64,000 bases of DNA from Psychrobacter sp. Ps6 (GCF_022129235.1 NZ_JADQAI010000002.1:1-64000), one strand, 5' to 3'; counted from the stretch's first letter, positions 38,540 to 48,556 are shown. Numbers and translations: made by a program. Notes: generated by a model not told the origin, from the letters alone.

Positions 38540-39955
38540 ATGGACATTATTAAAGCCAGCACTGCAAATCAAGATGCTAGCAGTGCTAATACCAGTATCA
38601 ATATCAAACAGTTTTTAAAGTTTTTTATACCCTCTATGATAGGGTTGATTGTCTTCGTATTTCCCATTCCCTATGTAGATGGTAAGTTTGTCAGCTATGC
38701 AGACGGATTCACCATTCCTATCGCTGTGTTAAAGGATTATATACAGGGTTATATGAGCGACTTTTTGCCATTGCTCGTTGTTACCTCAATTATGATTACA
38801 TTGGTTGGTAGCTTATATACCAAAATCATGAAACCTGCATTGATTTTAAACAATCACTTTTTGAATAACTTACTGAACGTCAAAACATCTTGGCTAATGC
38901 TTAGAATACTTGGTGCGTTTTTTGCTGTCGTGACCTATTTTCAATTTGGGTTTGAGACCATATATTCAGACAGTATTGGTGGTCTATTATTATATGAGCT
39001 CATGCCCATACTGTTTATTGTGTTCTTTTTAGCAGGATTATTACTGCCGTTATTGCTTGATTTTGGCTTACTAGAATTTGTTGGGGTTTTATGTACCAAA
39101 GTCATGAGACCGTTGTTTGGTTTACCGGGCAGATCCTCTGTCGACTGCTTGGCATCATGGTTAGGTGACGGCACTATTGGCGTATTACTAACGGATAAGC
39201 AATTGCAAAGTGGGTTTTATACCAAAAGAGAAGCAGCCGTGATTGCGACCAGCTTTTCAGCGGTTTCGGTTACCTTTTGCTTGGTGGTGATTTCTCAGGT
39301 CAAATTAGAAAGTTACTTTATCAACATGATTGGCGTGGTTGCGTTATGCGGTATTGTTTGTGCGCTCGTCGTACCAAAGTTATTCCCATTGTCTAAAATT
39401 GAAGATACGTATATCACAAAGAACGATGAGGTAGATTGCGAAGCGATTCCCGAAGGAAAAACGTTATTCAACTATGGCCTACACAAAGCCGTTCAAAAAG
39501 CAGACAAGAGCCCCAGTTTTTTGACTTTTTTAAACGATGGGTTAAAAAATATCTTGGATATGTGGATAGGAATTCTGCCTATCGTCATGGCAATCGGTAC
39601 TTTAGGGTTGATTGTGGCAGAAAAAACGCCTGTATTTGATTATTTAGGTATGCCATTTATTCCATTCTTAGAGCTGTTGAATATCCCATTCGCCGCAGAA
39701 ATGTCAAAAACGATCATGGTGGGTTTTGCAGATATGTTCTTGCCGGCTATTATTGGCTCTTCAATAGAATCAGAGTTAACGCGATTTGTCATCGCTTGCT
39801 TATCGGTCTCTCAATTGATTTATATGTCGGAAGTCGGCGGATTAATCTTAGGAACAAAAATCCCCGTTAGTTTCTTCCAGCTATTGGTGATTTTCCTATT
39901 AAGAACGGTTATCTCATTACCGATTATTGCGTTATGTGCTCATATGATCTTTTAA
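38540..39955 (+). CDS. YjiH-type membrane protein with nucleoside-recognition (Gate) domain
   Basis: A 471-residue protein with about ten transmembrane segments. The SVDCLASWLGDGTIGVLLTDKQLQSGFYTKREAAVIATSFS segment is the Gate-domain core seen in YjiH family proteins, and AEMSKTIMVGFADMFLPAIIG with LSQLIYMSEVGGLILGTKIP is the second conserved half. YjiH homologs are often encoded with amino-acid or purine catabolic enzymes; here the companions are arginase and ornithine cyclodeaminase, so transport of arginine or ornithine or export of a product is plausible. A terminator follows about 100 bases downstream. Confidence 0.78.
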   Translation: MDIIKASTANQDASSANTSINIKQFLKFFIPSMIGLIVFVFPIPYVDGKFVSYADGFTIPIAVLKDYIQGYMSDFLPLLVVTSIMITLVGSLYTKIMKPALILNNHFLNNLLNVKTSWLMLRILGAFFAVVTYFQFGFETIYSDSIGGLLLYELMPILFIVFFLAGLLLPLLLDFGLLEFVGVLCTKVMRPLFGLPGRSSVDCLASWLGDGTIGVLLTDKQLQSGFYTKREAAVIATSFSAVSVTFCLVVISQVKLESYFINMIGVVALCGIVCALVVPKLFPLSKIEDTYITKNDEVDCEAIPEGKTLFNYGLHKAVQKADKSPSFLTFLNDGLKNILDMWIGILPIVMAIGTLGLIVAEKTPVFDYLGMPFIPFLELLNIPFAAEMSKTIMVGFADMFLPAIIGSSIESELTRFVIACLSVSQLIYMSEVGGLILGTKIPVSFFQLLVIFLLRTVISLPIIALCAHMIF

Positions 39956-40053
39956 TGATATTCCACTGTAAATCTGGCCTTGAAAGAGAAGATTGTAAAT
40001 AGAGCCTGCTGAACACTCATTGCCGTATGACTGAATAAAAATTAGCAAATAAG

Positions 40054-40080
40054 AAACCACCTATCAAGGTGGTTTTTTAC
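40054..40080 (+). terminator. Terminator of the ocd-arginase-yjiH set
   Basis: Stem AAACCACC / GGTGGTTT with a six-base loop and six T, about 100 bases after the YjiH-type gene. Confidence 0.87.
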
Positions 40081-40203
40081 TATTAACATCGACCTATAGT
40101 TTTAGTGAGAAAACTGCTACGACGACCTATAACTTAGAAGTGCAACCTACACGAAACATCGCGTAGCACGTGTTTTATGCGCCTGACCATTAGCGTGTCA
40201 ACC

Positions 40204-41853
40204 TCAACTCTTTTCCTCCACTAAATCTACCGTATCGACTTCAGGATGTGTGGTGTCATAGAGAACCGCTTTTATAAGGGCTATTCCCATGAGTACCATG
40301 ACGAAACTAAAAGGCAGTGCACCAATCACCATTGCCGTTTTGATTGCGCCCAATCCACCACTGATCAGTAGAACCCCAACAACCAATGCTAATATAACAC
40401 CCCAAAAGATAATGTGTGGACGACCTTTTGGACCTTCGTTACCACCTGAGTTGATGGTGTTGATAACCAAAATGGCCGAATCTAGCGTGGTGACTAAGTA
40501 AGTCAATAGTAAGACCAGAACTAAAATAGCCATTGCCCAAGCGGCATTAGGAGATAGCATCACATCCAGCATCGCCAGCAACTGGGACTCTTGACCGACG
40601 CTTGAGATAGCATCAGTACCACCTAATGTTAAATCGATTGCGGTACCGCCCACGACTGAGAACCAAATAAAACACATCAGTGCAGGTAGGATGACCGTAC
40701 CGAATAGATAAACACGAATGCTACGACCACGTGAAATACGGGCAAAGAACACCCCGACGAAAGGACCAAAGGCGATCCACCACGCCCAATAGAACACAGA
40801 CCAATCTTTTTGCCATGTGGACAACGTATCACCGACAGTCGTACCATCTGGCTGCCAAATCGTTGTTAGCAGGGCAGGAAGTGCAACCACATAGTCAAAC
40901 AAACCTAAGAAGAAAGATTGCAAACCAAAGAATGTCGAACCAAAGATTAAGAAAAAGGTAAACAGAATAAAGCTGAGCCACATGTTGAGATTAGACAGCC
41001 ATTTGACCCCTTTGCCAAGCCCTGACAATGCAGAGACGGTAGCGACCCCAACGATGACAATCAATGCAACGATAATCGCGGCCGCGGATGATTTTCCTTC
41101 AGCGTTGAGGAGCCAGTCGCCCATGCCAACACGGTACATGCTAGAAACAAATTGCTCAACACCAAACCCTAGTGTTTGTGCCACGCCCAAAAGCGTTGCA
41201 ATGACAGCGACAATGTCAATAGCATCACCGAGTCTACCAGACAGTTTTTTGCCAAAGATTGGCGCAAGCCCTGAGCGAATAGTAAGGGGTAGTTTACGGC
41301 GGAAAGAGAAATAGGCCATCGAAAGACCGACTAAAGAATAGCAAATCCATGCACTAAATCCCCAATGGAGAAAGGCCCATTTATACGCGTATCGCACGTT
41401 ATCAGCACCATAGCCTGTTGCCATACCTTGAATAACTTCAGGGTTATTGCCAAAGTGATACATTGGCTCTGCGGTGGCAAAGGTCAGCATGCCCACACCG
41501 ATACCGGCACCAAAAATCATCGCAAACCATGAGAAATTAGAAAACTCAGGTTTGTCCCCTTTGTCTCCTAAGACAAGCTTGCCATAACGCGGAATGAAGG
41601 CTAGGAACATGGCGACAAGTAAGAAAAAGGTGACCGATAAGATATACCATGTCGAGAAGTTACTGAGCAAGAAACTATTGATAGTGCCTAGTATGGCAAG
41701 CGAGCTTTCAGGGAAAATGACTGCCCAGAGAATGAGCAAGCCGAGTAAAATTTTTGCAGTAATCGTAACGTCTTTATTAAACCCTTCATAAAAGCCTTTT
41801 GTGGCGACTTTGATGGGTAATTTGGTTAAAGGTTTTCTACGGTTAAATTTCAT
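40204..41853 (-). CDS. dddT: BCCT-family transporter, probable DMSP/betaine uptake DddT
   Basis: A 549-residue member of the betaine/carnitine/choline transporter family with twelve transmembrane segments, from the ATG at 41853 (AAGGA seven bases upstream). Family signatures: GAGIGVGMLTFATAEPMYHFGNNP (the glycine-rich helix) and the substrate-box tryptophans in FYWAWWIAFGPFVGVFFARISRGRSIR. BCCT proteins import quaternary or sulfonium osmolytes with sodium or protons. It is encoded 183 bases downstream of dddD, in the same direction, the arrangement of known DMSP loci in which DddT imports DMSP. Assignment rests on context; glycine betaine uptake is an alternative. Confidence 0.85.
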   Translation of the reverse strand: MKFNRRKPLTKLPIKVATKGFYEGFNKDVTITAKILLGLLILWAVIFPESSLAILGTINSFLLSNFSTWYILSVTFFLLVAMFLAFIPRYGKLVLGDKGDKPEFSNFSWFAMIFGAGIGVGMLTFATAEPMYHFGNNPEVIQGMATGYGADNVRYAYKWAFLHWGFSAWICYSLVGLSMAYFSFRRKLPLTIRSGLAPIFGKKLSGRLGDAIDIVAVIATLLGVAQTLGFGVEQFVSSMYRVGMGDWLLNAEGKSSAAAIIVALIVIVGVATVSALSGLGKGVKWLSNLNMWLSFILFTFFLIFGSTFFGLQSFFLGLFDYVVALPALLTTIWQPDGTTVGDTLSTWQKDWSVFYWAWWIAFGPFVGVFFARISRGRSIRVYLFGTVILPALMCFIWFSVVGGTAIDLTLGGTDAISSVGQESQLLAMLDVMLSPNAAWAMAILVLVLLLTYLVTTLDSAILVINTINSGGNEGPKGRPHIIFWGVILALVVGVLLISGGLGAIKTAMVIGALPFSFVMVLMGIALIKAVLYDTTHPEVDTVDLVEEKS

Positions 41854-42035
41854 ATCTAATCCTTTAGATAGTATGCTTCTCGTTGAAATGAGTCTTAGGT
41901 GCCGCAATCCTTCCGGTCGCCTAATCCATATTATTCAAAGAAGGTCATTGTTTGGCCTATGCACAAACCTAACGGCGCTAAACGCGGCATCAAGCAATGA
42001 CACTTCCTGATTTAAATGGTTCATTAAATTTGAGG

Positions 42036-44549
42036 TTAACTTGGTAAGTATTCTTGACTCCAGCTATCGCTTACATAACCGCTTGCGATACTTTCCTCAA
42101 TTTGTGACTCGCTATAACCAAGCTCTTTCATGATTTGACGCGTTGAATGACCGAACTTTTCGGGCCGAGAAAGCGCGTATATCTTGCTATGCGTGGGACG
42201 AATGGCATAGGGGTCAAGTTGGGTGACTTTGTGACCACTTGGATGGTCTTCATAGGTCGAGAATGAGTAACTGCCACGATCAATACCTGGCGTGTCATCT
42301 GCTAGTCGGCTATATTCTGCGCGTAGCGCATTGATATCAGCACAAATAACGGCAGCAATATCCGCGGCTTGCAAACGATCTACCCATTCGTGAGCAGGTA
42401 TTTTTTGGAATGCGTTAGACAAGAATGAGGCACGGTCACTTTTTGCCAATTGGCTAAAACCTTCTAAGCCCTCGACTCTCTCGAAGTTGTCTACGTCAAC
42501 TTCATGCGCGTTTAACAATACATAGTTACCTGAGGAGGTGTAGTAAAAGCGCGTTAATTCATCATGACCATTGGTTTCGCGGCCTGATGGCTCATCAAAC
42601 AGTCCACGTTTTGCAAAGTCATAGCAATAAGGAATTTGTAGCAAAGCACTATTGGCAACGAGTGATGTCCGTCCGCGCCCGATACGTCCAGTACGGAATT
42701 TTTGATAAAGCGCCACACCAATACTCATCGCACCGCCAAAACCGCACATGACGTCGATGGTACCCACATGCGCATGCTCTTCAGGTGTATCCATTGCACC
42801 GCCGCAGCGCAGCATAATACCCGTGCAGGCCTGTACCACGTCATCGTAGCCAATAAAGTCGCTACATGGGCCTTTACGTACACCACTGAAGCAGTCCAAC
42901 TTACAGAAGATGGCTTCAGGATTTAAGGCTTTTAAACCTTCAGCATCTAATCCCATTTTCTTAATTTGCGTGTCGGTGGCATTCCAGACGATCACATCAA
43001 CCGACTTGACCAATTTTTCAAACAGCTCGCGGCCTTCGCCTTTGCCAATATCAGCAAGAATAGAGCGTTTGCCCGTCATTTGAGAAAGACCATAAATAAC
43101 AGTGTTCCAGCTGTCATAGAGCGGAGTGGCAGAATCAAGTTTGATGACCTCTGCGCCAAATCGTGCCAAGTAAGCGGCCGAATGTGGCCCTGCAATCACG
43201 TTACAAAGATCAAGGACGCGAACGCCGTCTAACCAACCACGTTTTTCACTGCTCTCATTAACTGAAGGCAATTTGGTTCTAAAGTTCTGGAACTTTGCTA
43301 AGGCTTCATCAAAGGTACTCGGCTTAGGCGGCTTGGGTTCTAACATAAGCTCGCCACATTCTTCTAGCCACACAATTGGGCCTGGCTGAATCATCTTGCC
43401 ATAAGTAGGGTCATCGACCTCGATCATCAAACCTGCCGTTTCTGCATGATCATCACGGATCCACTCTTGTAGCCAACGCTGCGGCGCGCCAGGGATACCA
43501 CGTTTACCAAAGATTTTTTGCCATTCTTTAGAGGTACGTAGTAAAAAGGCGTCTTTCATTTTTGCAGCGATATGATCTGCCCAGTACTTTGGCATGGGGT
43601 AAACACCAAGAGAGGTATCGGACGTCCACTCACTAGACGGTAGATACGTGTCATCTTCCTCCGTCAGTCCTTCCGCCACCAATTCATCGTACAATCCAAG
43701 TACTTCTAAGCAGCGCTTGGCATGATGTTTGTGGCTTGGGCATACCACATAAAACATACGACCATCTTTACACATATAGCTGCGGTAAAAAGGATCGAGC
43801 AGTTCTTGCAGATCTTCATAGTTCATATTCATTGGGATGCCTTCAACGCGGCGGCGTTGAATTTCAACTTCGCGCTGAGTTAAATAACGCTCAGGCATGT
43901 CTTCAACTTCTATGGAGTTGTAGCAGAGTCCTTCCATAACAGCAGCGGCAAGCGGCACTTCAATCGCGTCACCAAGGCCAGTATTTTCACGGGCTTGTAG
44001 GGCAAACACCACAGAAGAACCAGCTAACATGGCACCATAAGCTGAAGGTAGTGGTAGGGGTGAGAACGATGGGTTAATCCCCATGAGGACACGGTTCAAA
44101 CCCATGTCGGTAAATACGCCCGAGCTTGCTGAAACGATACTTTCGTAAGCACGTAGCTCACGGCGTCGCTCATCATTTGACGCAAATCCAGGGATGGACA
44201 AGGTGATCAGCTGCGGACGTTCTGCACGTAACGCGACCAAATCGAGTCCCATCTCTGCCATTTTGCCTGGGCGGAAACCTTCGATGACGATGTCGCTTTT
44301 CAAAATGAGTTGGCGGGCCTGTGCTAAGCCTTCCTCTGTTTTGAGATCGAGTTTGAGCATCAATTTATTGCGATTTAATATGGCGTTGGCAGGGCTTTGC
44401 CATTTTGGACCTGACGGTGGGTCTATATGAACCACGGTGGCGCCTAGGTCACCAAGCATCATACCTACAGCAGGACCAGCAATATATTGACCAAAATCGA
44501 TTACTTTGACACCTTTGAGTGGCAATTCACGAGTTTCTTGCATAGTCAT
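42036..44549 (-). CDS. dddD: DMSP CoA-transferase/lyase DddD
   Basis: An 837-residue fusion of two class III CoA-transferase (CaiB) domains, the length and architecture of DddD. The first domain (about 10-420) has Ser169 (LPSAYGAML) where CaiB enzymes carry the catalytic Asp, so it should be inactive; the second (about 440-830) keeps Asp599 in GTIDVMCGFGGAMS, near the position reported as essential in Marinomonas DddD (Asp602). The enzyme joins DMSP to CoA and cleaves it, releasing dimethyl sulfide and 3-hydroxypropionate or its CoA ester. Neighbours are the matching dddB, dddC and a BCCT transporter. An internal ATG at 44543 with a better spaced ribosome site is an alternative start. Confidence 0.92.
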   Translation of the reverse strand: MTMQETRELPLKGVKVIDFGQYIAGPAVGMMLGDLGATVVHIDPPSGPKWQSPANAILNRNKLMLKLDLKTEEGLAQARQLILKSDIVIEGFRPGKMAEMGLDLVALRAERPQLITLSIPGFASNDERRRELRAYESIVSASSGVFTDMGLNRVLMGINPSFSPLPLPSAYGAMLAGSSVVFALQARENTGLGDAIEVPLAAAVMEGLCYNSIEVEDMPERYLTQREVEIQRRRVEGIPMNMNYEDLQELLDPFYRSYMCKDGRMFYVVCPSHKHHAKRCLEVLGLYDELVAEGLTEEDDTYLPSSEWTSDTSLGVYPMPKYWADHIAAKMKDAFLLRTSKEWQKIFGKRGIPGAPQRWLQEWIRDDHAETAGLMIEVDDPTYGKMIQPGPIVWLEECGELMLEPKPPKPSTFDEALAKFQNFRTKLPSVNESSEKRGWLDGVRVLDLCNVIAGPHSAAYLARFGAEVIKLDSATPLYDSWNTVIYGLSQMTGKRSILADIGKGEGRELFEKLVKSVDVIVWNATDTQIKKMGLDAEGLKALNPEAIFCKLDCFSGVRKGPCSDFIGYDDVVQACTGIMLRCGGAMDTPEEHAHVGTIDVMCGFGGAMSIGVALYQKFRTGRIGRGRTSLVANSALLQIPYCYDFAKRGLFDEPSGRETNGHDELTRFYYTSSGNYVLLNAHEVDVDNFERVEGLEGFSQLAKSDRASFLSNAFQKIPAHEWVDRLQAADIAAVICADINALRAEYSRLADDTPGIDRGSYSFSTYEDHPSGHKVTQLDPYAIRPTHSKIYALSRPEKFGHSTRQIMKELGYSESQIEESIASGYVSDSWSQEYLPS

Positions 44550-44678
44550 CCATCCTTAGAATTTTGTTATGCGATTGCTATTAAAAATTAGAGCTAGTAA
44601 AAATGAGAACGATAAAAATAAGTGTTTGCTTAGCGGCGATAGCATAGAGATGAGCGGCCGCCAAACTGTATCGCTAAA

Positions 44679-44723
44679 GTGCTCGCTATCTATCCACCGG
44701 TGAGGTAGATAAAAAGCAAGCAC
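44679..44723. repeat. Imperfect 45-base hairpin between dddC and dddD
   Basis: Arms read GTGCTCGCTATCTATCCACC and, inverted, GTGCTTGCTTTTTATCTACC, with few mismatches. It lies in the 241-base gap between dddC and dddD. No T-run follows, so an mRNA-processing or attenuation role is possible but unproven. Confidence 0.55.
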
Positions 44724-44790
44724 CAGTGATTTACAAATTATTTGCTATTTTTGAGGACACCAATAACCCAGCACTCAAAAGACAATAGGA

Positions 44791-46281
44791 TTAAGTTGGC
44801 ATAGAGAACTGTTTCTCATCTCTCACTGCCGTGCTAGGCCAGCGCTGAGTGATGGTTTTGCGGCGAGTGAAGAATCTAACGCCGTCTGGTCCGTACATCG
44901 CCAAATCGCCAAACAATGAACGCTTCCAACCACCAAAGCTCTGTGATGCTACGGGTACTGGTAGCGGGATATTGACGCCAACCATACCGACTTCAATGTT
45001 GTCGATAAAGTGACGAGCCGCTTCACCATCGCGAGTATAGATACACGTACCATTACCATATTCATGGTCATTGATAAGTTGCAGTGCTTCAGCCATGGTT
45101 TCTACGCGCATGACTTGCAGTACTGGACCAAAAATCTCGGATTTGTAGCTGTCCATGTCTTTAGTAACATGGTCAATCAATGTTGGACCAACAAAGAACC
45201 CTTCTTCATAACCTTCTGGCTGAACGTTAGAGCCATCCGTAACTAGGGTTGCACCTTGATCAGCAGCACTCTGAATGTGCCCGACAACTTTAGATTTGTG
45301 CGCTTTGGTAATGACAGGGCCAAAATCGTTGTTTTTCTCTGAATGCACACCGAACTTGAGCTCTTCGATAGCAGGCTTTAGCGCCGCAATCATCTTGTCA
45401 GCGGTTTCATCACCGACGGCGACGGCAACAGACAACGCCATGCAACGCTCACCTGATGAACCAAACGCTGCGCCTAGCAGTGAAGTGACCACATTGTCCA
45501 AATCTGCATCTGGCATAACGATTGCGTGGTTTTTTGCGCCGCCTAGTGCTTGGCAACGTTTGCCTTGCGCCGCTGCGGTCGTGTAGATGTATTCAGCGAT
45601 AGGAGTTGAGCCAACAAAGCTGACTGCTTTAACATCTGGATGATGCAAAATGGCATCAACAGCATCTTTGCCGCCATTGACGACGTTGATAACCCCTTCT
45701 GGAAGCCCTGCTTCATGTAGTAGCTGTGCAATAAATAGGGTAGAGCTTGGGTCGCGCTCAGATGGCTTTAGGATAAAGGTGTTACCACAAACGATCGCCA
45801 TCGGGAACATCCATAGTGGCACCATCGCAGGGAAGTTAAATGGGGTGATACCAGCGACAACACCTAGTGGGTGAAATTCACTCCAAGAGTCGATATTGGT
45901 GCTGACATTACGGCTGTGCTCACCTTTTAGGAGCTCAGGTGCAGCGCACGCATATTCGACGTTTTCGATACCACGTTGTAGCTCACCTGTCGCATCGTGT
46001 ACGATCTTGCCGTGCTCTTCGCCAATGAGGCGGCAAATCTCGTCTGCATTTTGCTCAAGCAATTCTTTGAACTTGAACATGACGCGCGCACGTTTTAGTG
46101 GCGAGGTTTTGCTCCATGCTGGAAATGCTGCTTTAGCCGCAGCGACTGCTTCATCGATGGTTTTTTCGCCACCTAACGCAACTTTTTTACTGACTTCACC
46201 CGTTGATGGGTTGTAGACGTCTTGGGTTTGGCTGTCATTATTGACTAAGCTACCGTTAATAAAGTGTCCGATAGTTTGCAT
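44791..46281 (-). CDS. dddC: Malonate-semialdehyde dehydrogenase (CoA-acylating) DddC
   Basis: A 496-residue aldehyde dehydrogenase of the methylmalonate-semialdehyde dehydrogenase class: PFNFPAMVPLWMFPMAIVCGNTFILKPSE (cofactor binding), FVGSTPIAEYIY, GGAKNHAIVMPDAD and the catalytic Cys in GSSGERCMALS. These motifs (particularly GAKNH and SGERCMA) separate the CoA-dependent class from ordinary aldehyde dehydrogenases. In the DMSP pathway it turns malonate semialdehyde plus CoA into acetyl-CoA and CO2. The ribosome site AAAGGA is nine bases upstream. It follows dddB by 75 bases in the same direction, so the two are co-transcribed. A valine-pathway role alone is possible, but the context favours DddC. 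Confidence 0.9.
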   Translation of the reverse strand: MQTIGHFINGSLVNNDSQTQDVYNPSTGEVSKKVALGGEKTIDEAVAAAKAAFPAWSKTSPLKRARVMFKFKELLEQNADEICRLIGEEHGKIVHDATGELQRGIENVEYACAAPELLKGEHSRNVSTNIDSWSEFHPLGVVAGITPFNFPAMVPLWMFPMAIVCGNTFILKPSERDPSSTLFIAQLLHEAGLPEGVINVVNGGKDAVDAILHHPDVKAVSFVGSTPIAEYIYTTAAAQGKRCQALGGAKNHAIVMPDADLDNVVTSLLGAAFGSSGERCMALSVAVAVGDETADKMIAALKPAIEELKFGVHSEKNNDFGPVITKAHKSKVVGHIQSAADQGATLVTDGSNVQPEGYEEGFFVGPTLIDHVTKDMDSYKSEIFGPVLQVMRVETMAEALQLINDHEYGNGTCIYTRDGEAARHFIDNIEVGMVGVNIPLPVPVASQSFGGWKRSLFGDLAMYGPDGVRFFTRRKTITQRWPSTAVRDEKQFSMPT

Positions 46282-46356
46282 AGTTTATGTCCTTTAAACA
46301 TGTTTGTTATTGGTAGGTTGATAAGTAAATGAAGGCGACTTTGATACTACAGAGCG

Positions 46357-47538
46357 CTATGCGTGAGCCGTACTATTGTCATCCCACAGCATGGTATAAA
46401 GCTGAATCATTTCTTCAAGATTGGGTATGCGAGGGTTATTGTTAGGGGAGCCCGATGCAAATGCTTGCTCACACATCGTGTTAACAAGTTTGTCAAAGTC
46501 GGCGCGCTGCACACCGAATTCTGCCAGCGTAGGCACATGCAACTCTTTATTTAGGTCTTTTAAAAAGCGCACTAAATTGGTGTTGGCTTGATCGTCGGTG
46601 TCGCTAGTATCCGCGATACCTAGGGCACGCGCGCAGTCAGCATAACGGTCAGGCGCGCTTGAGATGCCAAATTCAGTAATGGTTGGCAGCAGCATGGCAT
46701 TTGAGAGGCCGTGCGGTACATGGAAAAAAGCACCAATCGGACGACTCATACCGTGTACAAGCGCAACTGATGAGTTACAAAAAGCGATACCAGCTAAGGT
46801 AGAGCCAAGCATCATTGCCTCGCGAGCCGCTTCGTCTTTACCATTGCGATAAGCCGTTTGGATATTAGGTCCAATCAGACGCAGCGCAGCCAATGCTTGC
46901 TGATCGCTATAGGCATTGCGTTTAGGGCTAATGTACGCTTCGATAGCATGCGTCATCGCGTCAATGCCTGTATCTGCGGTAGTACGCGGCGGTACACTGA
47001 GCGTCAGGCTAAAATCGATAATCGCTGCTATAGGCATGAATCCCATACCCACGCACAATAGTTTTTCGTTGTTGAGATCATCTGTAATGATGGTAAAGCG
47101 AGTAACTTCTGAACCAGTACCAGCCGTGGTTGGTATGGCAATGATGGGCAAACCCGTTTCATCGACTTGACGCGGGAATTTATAGTCACGCATATCGCCA
47201 CCAAATCTACCTAAGATAGAAATGGCCTTAGCGCTATCGATAGGGCTGCCACCGCCTAGCGCGATAAGACCATCATAGTCTTTCGCTTTGACTTGAGAGA
47301 CGCCAGCGCTGATAGACATTTCAGTAGGCTCTGGCACAGTGTCCGAGAACACATCTGCACTGATCTGCGCTTCTTTTAAAATGCCTTGAATATTATCGAC
47401 ATAGCCAAGCTTGACCATCATATCGTCAGTGATAATCAGGGGTTTTTTGATACCCAAACTTTTTAATATCTGCGGTAGCTTTTGGCAAGCATCGCGGCCA
47501 ATTTCCATCGTTCTTGGCAGAAGGATACTGTGCGACAT
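46357..47538 (-). CDS. dddB: Iron-containing alcohol dehydrogenase DddB (3-hydroxypropionate dehydrogenase)
   Basis: A 393-residue group III iron-dependent alcohol dehydrogenase. The NAD-binding GGGSPIDSAKA (about 96-106), TTAGTGSEVTRF, metal-ligand Asp and His in GIDAMTHAIEAYIS and further His in VALVHGMSRPIGAFFHVPHG are all present. In DMSP loci DddB oxidises 3-hydroxypropionate to malonate semialdehyde, the substrate of DddC, which is encoded just downstream. It is the first gene of the minus-strand dddB-C-D-T set and starts 101 bases from a perfect palindrome shared with the divergent IclR gene, the likely control site. Confidence 0.9.
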   Translation of the reverse strand: MSHSILLPRTMEIGRDACQKLPQILKSLGIKKPLIITDDMMVKLGYVDNIQGILKEAQISADVFSDTVPEPTEMSISAGVSQVKAKDYDGLIALGGGSPIDSAKAISILGRFGGDMRDYKFPRQVDETGLPIIAIPTTAGTGSEVTRFTIITDDLNNEKLLCVGMGFMPIAAIIDFSLTLSVPPRTTADTGIDAMTHAIEAYISPKRNAYSDQQALAALRLIGPNIQTAYRNGKDEAAREAMMLGSTLAGIAFCNSSVALVHGMSRPIGAFFHVPHGLSNAMLLPTITEFGISSAPDRYADCARALGIADTSDTDDQANTNLVRFLKDLNKELHVPTLAEFGVQRADFDKLVNTMCEQAFASGSPNNNPRIPNLEEMIQLYTMLWDDNSTAHA

Positions 47539-47638
47539 AGTTACTCATCCTTGTATTAATAACTTCCATTATTAGCTTGATAGGCCGTTTATTCGTCGTA
47601 AGAAGGACTGACAAAATGAATCATACCTAACAATAAAA

Positions 47639-47675
47639 TTTCACATAACGATAAATATTTTATCGTTATGTGAAA
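47639..47675. promoter_or_regulatory. Perfect palindrome (17-base arms) between dddB and the IclR gene
   Basis: TTTCACATAACGATAAA and its exact reverse complement separated by three bases, about 100 bases from both start codons. The position and symmetry fit an operator for the IclR-type regulator encoded divergently. The core half-site CATAACGATAA recurs once upstream of acuI. Confidence 0.8.
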
Positions 47676-47779
47676 GGTAACAGAATATGTTTATGATGAC
47701 AAGACGCAAAAGCATAAATTTTATCGCTATAATGAATAAATTTATTTGCTGAGCGTCAGCTAAAGGTTTGGAGTAATTA

Positions 47780-48556
47780 ATGAGTGAGGCTAAGAAGAGG
47801 AAAGGATCAAGCGTGGAGCGTGTTTTGCAGATCGTAGAAGTGCTGGCAAGCTCCCAAAGACCGATGAGTGTCAGTGATTTATCAGAAACATTAGAGGTAC
47901 CCGTACCCAGTATGTATCGATTGCTGGATCAGCTGCAGAGCCTTGGGTTTATTCAATTAGATTTGCCAGGGAAAGTCACCTGTGGAAAGCGCACTTATAA
48001 GCTTGCGATGAACTTATTACAAAATAGTGATTTCAAAAATGAGAGGCTGGCGATACTAAATGAGCTATCAGCGAAAATAGGGGAGACAGTTGGCATTGCG
48101 ATTTTGCAAGACTTAGATGTGGTGTATGTCGACCGCGTTATGTCGGATTGGCCACTACAAATATTTTTACCGTCGGGCTCTCATGTACCTGTATGGGCCA
48201 GTGCCAGTGGTAAGTTATTACTTGCACAGCTGTCGGATGATAAATGTGAGCGTATCGTTGAGAAGATGTCGATACATGCGCTCACGACCAATACTCAGAC
48301 AGATAAACAGCAACTGATGCAAACGATTATAAAAACACGCGAGACCAAAGTGGGTATAGACAACGAGGAGTTTATTCCAGGAATGGTAGCTTGTGCGGTC
48401 ATGATTCCTAATGGCGAGCAACAAGCATTTGCCACGCTGTTTACCCATGGTCCCACCGTCAGAAAAAGTATGGATGAATTACTCAGTTATTTGCCGCTGA
48501 TGCAAGAGGCTGCTGATGAGTTGTCCATCATTTTTAATCAAAATTATGAATTATGA
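47780..48556 (+). CDS. IclR-family regulator of the DMSP genes
   Basis: A 258-residue IclR-type regulator: N-terminal winged helix (SSVERVLQIVEVLASSQRPMSVSDLSETLEVPVPSMYRLLDQLQSLGFIQL) and a C-terminal effector domain with ETVGIAILQDLDVVYVDRV and HVPVWASASGKLLLAQL. IclR proteins respond to small aromatic or carboxylic acids. It is divergent from dddB, and acuI follows about 350 bases downstream in the same direction after a terminator. The natural inducer is probably DMSP, 3-hydroxypropionate or acrylate, as inferred from context. Confidence 0.88.
   Translation: MSEAKKRKGSSVERVLQIVEVLASSQRPMSVSDLSETLEVPVPSMYRLLDQLQSLGFIQLDLPGKVTCGKRTYKLAMNLLQNSDFKNERLAILNELSAKIGETVGIAILQDLDVVYVDRVMSDWPLQIFLPSGSHVPVWASASGKLLLAQLSDDKCERIVEKMSIHALTTNTQTDKQQLMQTIIKTRETKVGIDNEEFIPGMVACAVMIPNGEQQAFATLFTHGPTVRKSMDELLSYLPLMQEAADELSIIFNQNYEL

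Noticed and set aside
40110..40175. GCTACG / CGTAGC inverted repeat after the yjiH terminator
   Set aside because: Only six matching bases with a bulge and a long loop; could be chance.
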